Shown here: positions 1-12,186 of the stretch, in pieces
Position numbering within the stretch: the stretch's first letter is position 1
Layout: each line of letters opens with the position of its first letter
From: Lineus longissimus
Taxonomy: Eukaryota; Nemertea; Pilidiophora; Heteronemertea; Lineidae
Length of the DNA: 64,000 nucleotides
Assembly: GCF_910592395.1 (NCBI RefSeq)
Contig: NC_088324.1
Span: 14,408,953-14,472,952, forward strand
Direction: 5' to 3'
Made by a program: the position numbers and the translations under genes
Notes under the pieces: generated by a model
Told to the model about the DNA's origin: nothing
Seen by the model: the letters and a program-made list of their open reading frames with translations, nothing else
The model's database searches: none

Positions 1-2516
1 TATTGTTTGCGTCAATATTCATGGAAAATAGTTATATCTTGAGGTTTCTTCAAGACAATGCGTTGATCTTTCAATCATTGTGTTGGCTAATGTCACCAAG
101 TGTGCAATTTCGGAGACAAATGCCATCTAATGTGTGACTCATGTAATAATGCCACGACAGAAAAATTACGCCACGATGATTCGATGGCGATAGAAGCCGC
201 ACACCAGAATCCATTAGATCTAGTGACCCAGTAGTAGTGTATGTCATTTCTGCCAATTGTCTCACTATTTTTTCTGTGTCGCATCATTTTTTAGTGCCCT
301 ATGTGTAATGTGTCTTTGGTTCCCCATTGCTTTCTTTGCTGCAACATGAACCCAAAATCCATTAGATTCTGTATTGCTGCCATTTCCTCTTTGTAACAGT
401 TTTTGTCAATTCAGCATGGTATTTTTCTCAACATGCATCATTTGTGTGCCGTATCGACATGGTATAATTGTGGAGTGTATTTTCTCCGACTCTTATTGGC
501 AAGATCATTTCCTGGTGTCGAACATTTTGTAATTGTCTGGAGAGTTCTTCAGCGCAGAATCAATTTATGACACGAGACACAGAGTCGAGAGAGATTTTGC
601 AAATAACGAAAATGGAAGAGATAATTTGAAGAGAAAAAGCTTGGGTGTGTAGTTATGTATGTAGTAGTATGACAGTTAGCCCTTCTTGAGCCAAGCAGTG
701 ATAAGGTCTGAGTGTCTGTAAATTGGAAAACGATGCAATGGAAATGAAAAATGATGTAGATACCAAGAATAGAAGAGATAACTCAACGAGAAAAAGCTCG
801 GCTGAATGGTTTAACTACCGTTAATCATGGGTCACCCTCCTTATGTTGAAAGTCAAGGGGTGAGTGTCTGGTAAATTGGGAGATAATAAAAATAGGTAAT
901 CGATTTTGAGAGAAATGAACTTTGTGTTGTTGCAGTTGCCCTAGTGGTCTATCACCCTAAAAAAAGATGAATGGTTGATATGTGTCCTATTTGGGGTGAA
1001 AAGTGTACAATTATACCAAAATGAAAATGAATGGTACCTTCAACACGAACATGAATGGTCATGTTAATAGGGTTTTGATAATTGCAACTATTGATCTGAC
1101 ACTGCATCGTGTCAGTAATGAAAGCTGATTTCATTCTATCTATAACTAACCTTTATTGTGGCACCCAACATCTGACAATGCTCGCATTCTGTAATTGCAT
1201 TTCGAGAATTGTACCCCTGATGTTATCAGTACCACAATACAGGTGTGACAATACAGGTGATCAATTTATGATCTATGCCCTGACATTCATCATGATATTT
1301 GAAATCGGAAGTCTTTTCCTCTATGTTTGCCGCAATCGATATCTTTGCTTCATGTTTCGCCAGAGTATTATTTTCCACCTGGTTGCATAAAGGTCACATA
1401 AGGTTGTCAGAAGGCATCCTCTGTCTTTCATGTTGGAATAGATGTGATGAAAAATTGGAAAGTATGCCAGAATCTGACAGCATTACTATGTGACATCCTC
1501 CACACACTCAGTTTATTAAAAACTTCAGACGTTGAATTGATGCACAATCTCCCATCATCTTAGCAATCCCGACCTCCCCTTCATTTCAAAGCTTGTTGAT
1601 TTTTCAAATCTCTGTCGCCATGACTGCGTGATTATGAAGATCTCTTATGAGCGAGCTCATCAGATTGACAATGTCTCATCATCTTGTCAATTTTAAGCCT
1701 TTTATCTTAACGCAGTGAACAAACCTTCCGAGGCGAGATTGGCATTTTTGAATTTTCACTGTTTGAAATTTCAGGCCCCTGACTCAGTATACTCCTTTGA
1801 TATGGGAAGTTGATTAATTTTGGGATGTAATTTCACTTTTTAGTATGAGTTGGTTTCTAGTTATAGAAGTCTAAGAAAGCCACAGTAAGGATACATTTAG
1901 TGATAAGATAACACTAATTAGAAAACACAATTAGATAACACTGACTGGATTTGATGTGGTGATCATTCAAAAGACCCCTTAAGTTTTTTTACAAATTTTA
2001 AGTGATCTTACTTTAAGAGTTCCTGGGAAACAGGAGGTACAACTTAGTCAGGGTCATTTGGTGATTAGAGTACCGGTACTGCTAATTATCTCTATTAGTA
2101 TTCCTTCAACTAATTGCATGATTAATGGACATTGTTAATTGCACTGTATGGGGTAGACTATCAGAATTCAGGATTTACTCCAAAAAATTATATTCCTCGT
2201 AAGCCGACTCTGAGGTAAGAAAAAGCAATTACAAGAAACACATTAGGAATGACAAAAGACGTAAACATTATGATATAGTTAGGTCATCCAATTATTGTAC
2301 AGTGAAACCAGGTGAGACAACTAATTGGGAAAGAGTTTCAAGAGCCGGCCCCAAGTCTTATATTCATGCCTATGTCAAATAACAGTTGCTTGAAACCTGA
2401 ACCACAAAAAAGTGAAAGCAAAGGTGTGTCACAATAGTGTTGAGTAAGCTGATGGTCGAACCAGGTGATCTAAGGTAAAGTTCGCCATCTCTAAAAGTAG
2501 CTTCATTTGCTGACAG
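1..2516. other. Non-coding flank upstream of exon candidate
   Basis: No open frame here looks like a protein, and the open stretches are short and AT-rich. The only structure I see is a degraded tandem duplication at about 605-910, listed separately, and a 12-base repeat (acaatacaggtg, twice) near 1235-1260. There is no CpG-rich promoter block immediately upstream of 2517. If the 2517-2572 exon is real, transcription may therefore start further upstream, perhaps outside the window, or from a CpG-poor promoter. Confidence 0.5.
605..910. repeat. Degraded tandem duplication, period about 152-157 bp
   Basis: The word gaagagata followed by a ...gagaaaaagct block occurs at about 615 and again at 772. 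A tgagtgtctgtaaattgg block occurs at 709 and again at about 861 with one inserted base. The two offsets (157 and 152) agree, so this is one old tandem duplication with small indels. No coding content is seen. Confidence 0.55.
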
Positions 2517-2572
2517 CACCAAGTGCTCACGTTATCATGGGCTGTAGCACCAGCCAGGCGGACACCAGGGCT
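2517..2572 (+). CDS. Candidate first coding exon, myristoylated N-terminus MGCSTSQADTRA
   Basis: The exon candidate is bounded by an acceptor (cttcatttgctgacag|CACC) and a GCT|GTGAGTGAG donor. Inside it, ATG at 2537 has A at -3 and G at +4, a strong Kozak context. It opens 12 codons reading MGCSTSQADTRA, ending in phase 0. Gly2, Cys3 and Ser6 fit the established N-myristoylation signal (G2, S/T6) with an adjacent palmitoylation cysteine. The codons are GC-rich compared with the surrounding sequence. Proteins starting this way are membrane-tethered signalling or adaptor proteins, but I do not recognise the family from 12 residues. Bases 2517-2536 would be 5' leader. The two recursive-splice-like sites downstream on the same strand support a gene running rightward from here. 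Chance remains possible because the exon is short. Confidence 0.55.
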
Positions 2573-4591
2573 GTGAGTGAGCAAGTATTCATGCGTGAGA
2601 AATAATCATATTTTCTCACCTCTCAGGTTACAGGATATGGCATGTACATCCTTCCATAATAAAGAGGTTTCCAGTAAAATGTGATCCCTAAAATTCAATA
2701 TCTTGAGTTAACCAAACCAAGGTTTTACCCATGGACTCGTTTGTCCTTCAAATTCTGAGCAATCGGCCCAACAGCAAAGCAATGAAAGTGTAATAGGCTG
2801 ATGCGTGTTTCTCCTTTTGTTCGAATCCTCTCAGTTTCTCCTGGTTTCCGTATAAAATGCACACATGACGTTGTAAACTTGAGGTAAAAAGCTATTAGGT
2901 GTTGAACAACATTGAGAACCACGCTGGTGGGAGCCGTCATTGCGACAGCATTTTTCTCCAGACATTTGCTCTCAACTCTTCAGAGATTTCCTGCAGTGAA
3001 AAAATGCTGACTCATGACTTTGTTTCAATGGCGAGAGAGCCTTGCTTTGTTCGCCCTGCTCTGGATCTAATAACGTTTCTCCACCCTTGGCATTCCAATA
3101 CAATGAGTTTCGATTCATGAACCTGGTGATTGGATGACGACTAAAGTGCTACTATGAGAGAGGAAAGCTTGAAGCTCCAGAGACTGTCTGATCCAAGCTC
3201 AAACTGTGAGGTTTGAGGTAAATCTGTCCATGGTGGGACTCACGAGGGCTGGGTATACTGTTGCCCATCATCCAGTCAAAAGAGATGAAATGTCTTCGAA
3301 GCCCATCCTAATATCCTGATGGTCACAGATGATTTGATCTCCGGGTGGTGTCCCCTTAGCAGTTCCTTGCTTGGTGTCATTTCTTTTCGTAGAGATGACA
3401 GTCCCATCTCTTGCCACCTCAAAGTAGATGGAGTGGAATTACTCATGTACTATCAACGTTTCATGGGGATAACTTAAGACTCTTGGCAGCATCCTGTCAG
3501 TCTTCAGTCTCTCCGGCAGGAGCAGTTCCTTGTCTAGTGTCCTTTCTTTCGGCAGCAGAAACAGTTCCAACATTAACATCGTAATGTCTACTGGCAGGTT
3601 TGCATTGGAATGTGCCCTGATTCAATGACCTTGATCTCTCACCATGTTTAATAGTTATCAGAGCAGACCCCTGAGCGGTCCCCCATCCTTAGTCAGAGAT
3701 AACGACCAATGCTAATGATTTGACACCTTAACATGCTGGGGGTGACTTCACGAGAATTACCCACCGTCCTTGCGGGATTCTCCACGGGGACATCCCAGTT
3801 GATCGTATCGTGAAATATTGATGAGATCTCATCTCGGCGGTGCGTTGGCTGTATTGTCCTTATGGTAGCCATCGCTGTGTCATCTTTGCTCTGGAGAAAT
3901 GACACTCACGGGAATAATAAGGGAATTGTAATTTCCAACTCCTTCTCAAGGTTTCTGCATAGAGCTGGCTACATTCTGTGTATATGGTATCAAGAGTTGA
4001 TTGTGTTGTCAGTATCCCTCCAGAGACAGTTTAAGACCTTGATGTGAATTGGAATTTCAAATATAGTGCAAGAAACGAGCTCTGGGCTAGGTTATACATT
4101 GTAGCTTGGCTGATTGTGTCAGTTAGCCAGGTGATGTCACTCTGGAGAGGGTGCGAGAACTTCATGTGAATTGAAATATCATGGCTTTGATCAACATTCA
4201 AATGAAGCCAGCATTTTCTGTACTTTTCTGTACTGTTGTTGTCATGACCTTCTAACATTGGCTTGTGAGCAGAAGTTGTTTTGATGTGAGGACCAGTTGC
4301 ACTCAACAACATTGGTCTGTTATTACTGTCGGACTTCAGCAAATGTCATAGCTGTTCTTGTATTGTCATGTCTGGTAATGTTTACATTCCAACTTCGTTT
4401 TTGTCACCACTTTTATAGTTCAGACCACTGAGACATGACCTTCATCCTGTAAACCACTCTCTTCAGTTGGTCGTGACACATGAATCATGGGTCATGAAAC
4501 AGCAGGCTTAGCAGAAGAGTTATTGTGTTGATGTAAACCTTTCTGAACTTGGTAATGTTCTTCCTTTTGGTGACGCAACTAAATCGTCCAT
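2573..4591. other. Non-coding stretch with old local duplications
   Basis: No gene is seen. Two degraded duplications are visible. An agttccttg...ggtgtcatttctttcg block is at 3361 and 3534 (period 173). A block containing atgtgaattggaat is at about 4042 and 4164 (period about 122). The open frames on both strands here lack splice signals or recognisable motifs. Confidence 0.5.
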
Positions 4592-4939
4592 CAGTTCTGT
4601 GAAGGGTGCTACATAGACACCAGTTCTGTGAAGGGTGCTACATAGACACCAGTTCTGTGAAGGGTGCTACATAGACACCAGTTCTGTGAAGGGTGCTACA
4701 TAGACACCAGTTCTGTGAAGGATGCTACATAGACACCAGTTCTGTGAAGGATGCTACATAGACACCAGTCTGTGAAGAATGCTACATAGACACCAGTTCT
4801 GTGAAGGGTGCTACATAGCCACCAGTTCTGTGAAGGGTGCTACATAGACACCAGTTCTGTGAAGGGTGCTACATAGACACCAGTTCTGTGAAGGGTGCTA
4901 CATAGACACCAGTTCTGTGAAGGGTGCTACATAGACACC
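4592..4939. repeat. 29-bp minisatellite, 12 copies
   Basis: Twelve head-to-tail copies of a 29-base unit starting cagttctgtgaagggtgcta and ending catagacac. Most copies are identical. Copies near 4708-4795 carry ggat or gaat in place of gggt, one copy lacks a T (28 bases), and one has gcc for gac. The low divergence points to recent expansion or ongoing homogenisation. The unit length is not a multiple of three and no long frame crosses it, so it is not coding. Confidence 0.97.
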
Positions 4940-5885
4940 ATGTCTGATACTCTCCTCCTCAGGTTGAACGGAAAGAAATTCTTTGAAGTGTGAAGTACTC
5001 AAGGCGTTGTGACACCAAGTTGTTTGAGGAAGGTATGGCACACAAAAGTTGTGAAAGTCTTTTTACGAACTTGAAGAGTAGAACTGTCAACAGTGAAAAA
5101 AAGTTGAACTGTCAGTAGTGCAGAAAAGTGGGTGATATACTGTAACGTCACTAGATCTGAGCTCCGGCTTCAGTCCAGGTTAGGAACCATAGGCTTATTG
5201 CTACCATCCTGCAATTCCCTTGGTAACAACTGATTGTGGAAGTTTGCCAACTCGACCCTGGTATTGTAGATATTGTCACTGGCCTTGGATTACGTTACAG
5301 TGTATACTTTGTACTTCTTTCCTAAGGGTACTGCAAGTTGTTTTTCCCATGTTTGTTGACTGCTGTTCGTCTAAGCTTTTTCAAGTTCATGACATAACAG
5401 CCATGTCCTCCACCCTGTGAGGGATGTGAAGGAGGGTGTCTTCACTAGTTCCTTGTTCTTACTCCTCAGTTTGTAGGTGATTGTCTACCAAGCTCGGTCT
5501 GAAGAGTTGGTCTTCGATATTGGAGGACAATCATTTTCAGCCAAAGCTTTGTTTTTGCTCTGGGCACTTATCAAAATCATCCACTGTATATATATATATA
5601 TATCCAATTGACGTCATGTATGTCAGAATCCAAGAGCAAGTACCTTTGTGACTGTCAGGCAAACGAGCCAGAATCTGAGTTGTGTTCATATTTTCCTTTG
5701 ATCTCAGCTGATACTTTACTAGGTTAGCCTCAAGAGAACATCAACTGGTTTAAAATTCATATTTCATTCATATATAACATTGAAGCTTAGCCTAAGCTTG
5801 GGATTATTCTGAAAGTCTGATCCCAGCCCTTGGACCTGTTTGAATTATGATATAGGTTTGTGATGCATTCAAAAATAATTGGTTT
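4940..5885. other. Non-coding stretch with a short TA repeat
   Basis: No gene is seen. It contains an 8.5-unit TA run at 5587-5603 and a small palindrome, aagcttagcctaagctt, near 5775. Confidence 0.6.
5587..5603. repeat. (TA)n microsatellite
   Basis: Seventeen bases of alternating T and A. Confidence 0.95.
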
Positions 5886-5938
5886 TTAGCTCACCTCTTA
5901 GCAGAGGTGAGCTTATCCCATACCGTGGCGTCCGTCGT

Positions 5939-6009
<71 letters not shown>

Positions 6010-7044
6010 CGTCGTCCGTTAGCAGGGCACGTTTCGTAACTGTTAGAGCTATTGAGTTGAAACTTGGTACACATGTACCCTTATGTAATGACACCTTGGA
6101 GACCAAGTTTTGGTCCGATTCGTTTCATGGTTTGGCCACCAGGGGGCCAAACGTTAAAAGTGAAAATATGCAATATCTCCCTTAATAGTAGTCGGGAAAT
6201 TTTGAAAAAAATATGGTAGGTACTTCTAGCAAAGGTGCATCATATATCCTCCGGGTTTTTGATTTGACCTCCTTTTCAAGGTCACAGAGGTCAAATGGTG
6301 TAAATTGGCCGTTAGGATGTAACAATGGCACGTTTCTAAACTGCAATGACTATTGATACCAAATTTGGTACACATTTACCCCTTAGTCAGGTGATCTCAG
6401 GGACCGAAGTTTGGTCCAATATGATTCACCACTTGACCACCAGGGGGCAAAATCCAAAAACCTTAAAAATGTGATTATTCCTTAACTTCTTGCCCGATTG
6501 CCACCAATTTGATATCATGGGTACATCTAACCAACATACAGTATATGTCACACAGGTTTTTAATTTGACCTTCTTGTCAAGGTCACAGAGGTCAAATGGC
6601 GTAAATTCGCCGTCAGGCCGTAACTATGGCACGTTTCTTAACTGCAATGACTATTGATCACAAATTAAGTACACATGTACCCCTTGGTCAGGTGATCTCA
6701 GGTACCAAAGTTTGGTGCAATCTGATTTGCCGTTTGGCCTCCAGGGAGGGGGCCAAATCCTAAATTCTTCAAAATGCCATTATTCCTAGTAATGACTTGC
6801 CCGATTGGCACCAATTTTATATCATAGGTACATCTAATTCTAACAACCATTCAATGTGTCACCCGGGTCTTCTTTGATTTGACCTACTTTTCAAGGTCAC
6901 AGAGGTCGAATGTACTGTAAATTGGCCATTTTGGGGAAATTGTAATTGCTTGGACCTACATCAAACCTAACACTACATGACACAATACCATGCTCTTTAT
7001 CCATCTTTCCTCCACATGAGGTGAGCACAATGGCCCTGGCCATT
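5886..7044. mobile_element. Non-autonomous mobile element with hairpin ends, (CGT)n and three internal units of about 300 bp
   Basis: The left end is a perfect hairpin: agctcacctc (5888-5897) pairs with gaggtgagct (5904-5913) across a 6-base loop. The same gaggtgagc word returns at 7018-7026, just before a second hairpin, aatggcc-ct-ggccatt (7029-7044). Between the ends lie a (CGT)n tract and three diverged copies of a unit of about 300 bp. Anchor words recur at regular spacing: aggtcacagaggtcaaatgg near 6279, 6580 and 6894, and ggtacacatgtaccc-like words near 6066, 6367 and 6669. No transposase frame is present, so it would move in trans. Hairpin termini without clear target duplications suggest a Helitron/Helentron-like or similar family, but the class is my inference. 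Confidence 0.65.
5940..6009. repeat. (CGT)n microsatellite, about 23 units
   Basis: An uninterrupted CGT/GTC run, flanked by imperfect cgtcc variants on both sides. It gives poly-arginine in one frame on each strand, which is a by-product of the repeat and not a protein. It is by far the densest CpG tract in the window and sits just inside the left end of the mobile element, so it probably arose within the element. Confidence 0.97.
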
Positions 7045-7519
7045 TCATTTTTCAAGTGAGTGAGTTCAATGACAAAAAAAACCCAAACTAGTTAAGGAAG
7101 CAAGTGGCCTTGGCGATGATGCACATGTTCTATTGATGGCCCTACGACCTCAGATCATTCAAATTATTGCAATCCATAAGTAGACTTCACCAAACCACTT
7201 CAGGGAACCAAAAGTTCAAACCAACCACAATTTCCTGTGACATCTTTGGCTTTCAATCCCCTCTGAAGGTGAGCAACCATATGACTGTACCACTCTGCAC
7301 TAAACATTCCATTTGTTAAACAAACCACAACCTGCTAGATTGTAGAGCAACCCTTTGATGTTGGGCCCAAAGGTGAGCCAAACCTTGACTGTCATCACCA
7401 CCACTTAAACCAAAAACGACCAGAATTTGAAATTGTAGACTTGAAATTCAAAACACGATACAAGTGCGTCCCCAGCGTTTCCTCTGTATGACTCACAAAC
7501 CAATTTTTCCTGTCTCCAG
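7045..7519. other. Non-coding stretch
   Basis: No gene or clear repeat is seen. A run of aaggtgagc-like words (about 7266 and 7372) resembles weak donor sites or scattered copies of the neighbouring element's terminal word. Confidence 0.5.
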
Positions 7520-7650
7520 GGAAAGGTTACCTCCATTATCGTTGCAACCTTTTGTCCTTGTCATACATTGTTTACCTCCTTGCTAATTTGACTGGAGAGG
7601 CGAGTTACGATTTTAATGGCGCGGGATATCATGACTTTCCAACTTCAAAG
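7520..7650 (+). CDS. Weak internal exon candidate
   Basis: A good acceptor (caatttttcctgtctccag|G) and a moderate donor (TCAAAG|GTGAGA) bracket 131 bases open in one frame. The translation includes YIVYLLANLTGEASYDFNGA. The frame stays open to 7761. I recognise no domain. It starts two bases before a codon boundary, so it is not phase-compatible with the exon candidate ending at 2572. A second exon here would also conflict with one uninterrupted intron up to 33813. It could be an exon of another transcript, or chance. Confidence 0.2.
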
Positions 7651-8102
7651 GTGAGACGAGCACCAAAACGATTGCCGTTTGTGAGTGCAGAAAGATTTGC
7701 AGCAACGTCAACATTTGAACGAGCTAATGTAAAACTTGATTTGTTTTGTGAGAAAAAGTGATGTCATCTCAATTCCATGAATATTGGATTAAACTTAGGA
7801 TCAAGACGTCTGCTGTTTAACTTGACATGTTTCTTCGGTGTGACACGCAGGATTGATATTGTCGGGCTTGTTTTATCAGCACACAGTCCGCAAGCTTTTA
7901 ACATGTTCTTTGTGTCTCATCGATGAACAGTGCAGGAAGGAGATGTAACCCTGTTATCTTGAACTTCACTGAGAGACATAATCACACTACAGTTGAAGTG
8001 TAATCCAATTTTCCTTCCTCAATGTTGATTTTTTCACCATTTACAAGAACAAAAGCTCCTAAGTGGATTACAGTACATCTAAAAGCACTTTCACCTCATA
8101 TA
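7651..8102. other. Non-coding stretch
   Basis: Nothing supportable is seen apart from the tail of the open frame that ends at 7761. Confidence 0.5.
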
Positions 8103-8492
8103 AGCCGCACTTACACCACCTGAAAATGGACCACCAATCTTGGTTCGGGAACCAATGCCGCACCATCGAAAATCCACCAAGCGCTTACACCAGCGCTGCA
8201 GCTAGTTATAAAATCCGGCTACAGATGGCGCGCAAACAATAAGCAGAAAGCGCCATTTCGAAAACGCCACCTACAGCCGAACCATCTAACTAGCTAATTG
8301 CCGATCCATTTGCGCTTACACCACGACAAAGCCGAGCTTTCAACAAGCCGGGCGAATTTGGACCATCAAGCTTGGTGGGACAAATTCGCTCGGCAATTTG
8401 TATCGGCAATGGATTGCCGAACCAATTTGTCGCGGCAATGTGGTGGTGTACGTGCAATTGGTCCACCAATATTTCGTGGTGTAAGCGCAGCT
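8103..8492. mobile_element. MITE-like inverted-repeat element, about 390 bp
   Basis: The left end agccgcacttacaccac (8103-8119) and the reverse complement of the right end (8476-8492, agctgcgcttacaccac) match at 15 of 17 positions. Similarity continues a little further inside. Both ends abut TATA or ATA, a possible short target duplication. The core word cgcttacacca also occurs inside at about 8190 and 8312. Internal hairpins are present: gcgaatttg (8352-8360) with caaattcgc (8381-8389), and cggcaa-tgga-ttgccg near 8404. The element is clearly richer in CpG than its surroundings, suggesting a fairly recent insertion. It has no coding capacity. Confidence 0.7.
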
Positions 8493-11400
8493 ATAGTTGC
8501 GCCATGTATCCACCCAATGCATTAGTAGTGTTGAGGATGAGTCACACCTCAACCAGTTAACCAAAGGTATGGCAGTTAGAACATCAATGTAAAAAGTGCA
8601 ATAACCACAAGAGAACTGATGTTGGCATACGTTTGCTGACAAAGTACAGCACGTGTTGGCTAGTTTTTGTTGATGAACTGTTTCCGTTCTTCATTCATCA
8701 ATCAAAGTAGTGGTAATTTGTTAACATTGTTTTTGACAATTTAGCATTTAGGCAAATCTTTTTAGAGTCCGTCAACTTTGCTGGAAAGTGAATCTGTCTA
8801 AACAACTGTAGTGTTGAAATTTAAATGCAGTACGTATCACGAATGTCGTAAGCCTATGAGTGTGACCATACCATTATGACTAATGCAATCATCCTGAACC
8901 TCAGTGCCATTTCCTTGTGAATTTCTTATCAAGCCGACATTCATATACAAGAACAATACCACATAAAGCAGCCTAATTTGGCGTGTACAAAAACTGGCTA
9001 CATATCTCTGTATTCTGCTGATTAGTAAATATTCCATGCATAGATCCAGTTGCTGATGAAAGGGGGTGCAAGTCAATCCTAAATTGAGCAGCCCGCATCT
9101 TGATAATGCCAAAGATGAAGACAAGAGCTTAGGGATGCAGGATTCTGCCTCACATTCATTATTGCTCTGTTCGTTATTCTGGTGGTTGCTTGGATTGAGT
9201 CAAAGAATGTTGGGAGTGGGATAGTAATGTGTGAAGCTGTATCTTTGGGTTGAGATGCAGGACTGCTTTGCTGCCAGGCTTTAAGTGGCTGAGTAACGCG
9301 TTATTGTGAAAAGCAAAGCTTCACTGAACTTACCATCCTGAGCATCAAGTCATTTTTGCTCTGTGACAACTTCGAGTAACATGTTGGTCGCCTTGTGTCA
9401 TGGAATTGGCATTAATGTCAGCTGCTGTCATGAAAAACCAGTAAAAGAACCTCAACATCAATCATATTGTTGTTCTAATCTTTAAAAACAGAGTCAATAC
9501 ACTGATGCAGTTAGAGTGCAATTTTTCCTCATAAAACATGTCAGAAACTCATCATTGTTTTGACAATCTGCTGCTGCTGAATTGCAAATCTGATCCAGGG
9601 ATCTTCGTTGATCCTCTCCTGTAATGATGCAGAGATGATATCGGAGTGGTAGTCGATTCCATCAGATCGGACCTGTTGCTATAGGGAGTTGGTTGGGAAT
9701 GATGAGGCTGGCACAAAGTGGATGGAGAGGGCATTGCATGGTGTCTTCAGTGTGAATTTCTGCTGACGGCATCCGGAGTCATTGCTGATATTGGATCGTT
9801 GTGGAGTGACTTGGTTCTTTGGCATGGTTCTGGCCTTGCTTTGTTCTGAGAAGTGGAGGCAAGGACCCTGGTACCTAACATGAAGATAGCTTATCTAAAA
9901 GCTATATTACTCCCCATAAAGTTCTTCTTCCTTAAAATAGTATGTTGACAATAACATCTGTAGCCTTCTCGCATGACCAGTCAATATTTTGAGGTCACGA
10001 ATCATCATGTTGCTAACTTTATATTTGGAGAGATAGGATGAAAGAAAACCCTGAAAAGCCCTGGAGCTCAAAGCCACAAAAAGACAACATCATATCCTCA
10101 TCTGTTTGAAAAGCCATCGGATAAACCGGCCTGTGCTCCATGACACCATCATATCATTCTACAGTATATGTACTGCTGTCTTACATATTTTTTTCTGGCT
10201 AAGATCAGGCAGGCTTATCTGAGTTACAGAGACAGTGATCCAAATAGAAGAGGACACAAGATGAGCTGCGCTAGACGCATCAATATAGTTTTTTTCACTC
10301 GACAAGATCAGCAAACTTGAGGAACAACCAAGTAGGTCTAATGGAGTCTTGCCAATGGTTTCAAGATAGAAATTGAGCTGTTGCCACTGGGGACTCATCA
10401 GTCAATGGCTTGTCCAGGTCTTGATATTTAAAAAGCAGCTTGTTGGTCTGCTGTATGTGGTCGGTGGTTGGCGATGTAGTGGATTATGTTTACGAAAATA
10501 GAACGGTTCAACGACCGCACCTTTTTCTGAGCGGCTTAAGTTCATTTCTGGTTAGTCCCTTGTGAGTTCCAAAGTAGCTTGCCCCTTGAGATACCATGAA
10601 GATAGTATGACCTTTTAGAACGTTTTACGTCACCAAAGATGTATCCAGTCAATTGTGTGTGGATGTTTGCCAATGCGGTTGAGGTTAGAAAATGGAAGCC
10701 CTGTGGGACTCATCCATTTAACTTTGTCAATAATTGTAGTTCACATCGAAACAAGAAAACTTATACTGTCAACCGAATTCTCGAGTTGGTTTTGTGTTTG
10801 AGTAGTTTGAGGGAACATGGCTGCAGTTGGTACATCAATGCAAGTTTGAATATGACAAGTGCATTAAATGATCGATACTATTGTGAGTTCATTGAGATGA
10901 TTTCCCCTCTGTCCTCATGTCAGGCTTCAGACTAACAACAAAATGAAAATCATCAAAATAAATGTTAGAAGCAAAGATGCTTTGAAGTGATTTGCTTCCG
11001 ATTTGTACTCTTGTAAAGAGTTACAAAGAACAGACCCTAATGAAGTATCTTTCTGATATCCCTGAGAACTAATTATCCTGAGACTCTTACATTGTACTAT
11101 GAGAAAGTGTTGAAGCTGGGTTGAGGGGGGGATTAAGGGACCTACAATATAATCGATCGAGGACCCTTTAAGGTGATTTCCTTCCGCTGTGTCAGTGAAA
11201 TACTTCATGAAGCCTGAAAACTTGTGGTAAAATTTATCATGAGACCCTTAGTCATGAGAAAGTGTGGCAACCAGGAACCTGGGTGGACTTGAAGAGGGAT
11301 CAGAGCTGCTACAATAGGAGGGACAGGGATGATCCCTACTTGTTAGAGATTAGACGAGGAAAGGATATAATAGATTTTGAGATGTAGTCTATTTTTGAAC

Positions 11401-12186
11401 TGAGCCTTGCTGATTGGTCTTTGAATCTTTAGTTGAGGCTGCTTCCTGTGGTGTTTGTGTCTCCTGAGAGGACATGGTCATATTTTGGTTGATTGGTTCT
11501 TGGGCTGCCTTAAGGTATGCTTTCCGGTGCAGGGTATGCCAATAGCCTGGTTAGTATCCCACGGGATATGTCTCATTGAAGTTGGCTCCTCATTTCTCTC
11601 CTTTGTCCAGTGAGTAAAGACAGAGAAGGATAACCGCCATACCAACATCATCAAACTAACCCTCACATCATCATACTAACTCCCTTTTTGCTGGAAAAGT
11701 TATAAAAAACTTAATTTAGAACTCTGCTTAGGAAAGGTGAAGGATTTCTTTTGCGTGATGATAAGATGTCCCCACAAATCCTGATGATAAACAAAACACT
11801 GTGTGCAGTTGTTTTTCAAGGTCATATACTACTATATTGGTATGTTGACTTTGAACTTTCATTTTGACCTTAAACTTTTACTATGACCTTGAATGGGCAC
11901 TTCTGTACATATTATATCTTATGTTACTTCATGTTAGTGGCTTTTGTGAGGATTCTTATGGGGGGAATTGGCATGAGGCAGAAAAGTTGTGAGGGAAAAG
12001 AAAGTAGTAAATTAGCCAATATTTCCAATGCCACTTATTATCTAACTCAACAACTAAGAATCCCCACAAAAGTTCTCAATACTTATTCTTGTTACAGCGA
12101 AACACCCAAGAGATTATTTCCTATAATAAGCACAAGTGTGCGTTTTACGTTCCAGTTTCTACTGTTTCTCCCTACTTGCGTGACAG
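8493..12186. other. Non-coding stretch
   Basis: Several open frames of 60-98 codons exist on both strands, but none has convincing splice sites, motifs or composition. A tRNA-like box pair (tggcgatgtagtgg near 10473, ggttcaacgacc near 10505) is too loose to call. Confidence 0.5.

Noticed and set aside
5891-6185. Poly-arginine proteins on both strands
   Set aside because: They are translations of the (CGT)n repeat inside a mobile element; no protein-like flanks.
10465-10520. Possible tRNA-like box pair
   Set aside because: The boxes are only loosely matched and no stem or SINE body follows.
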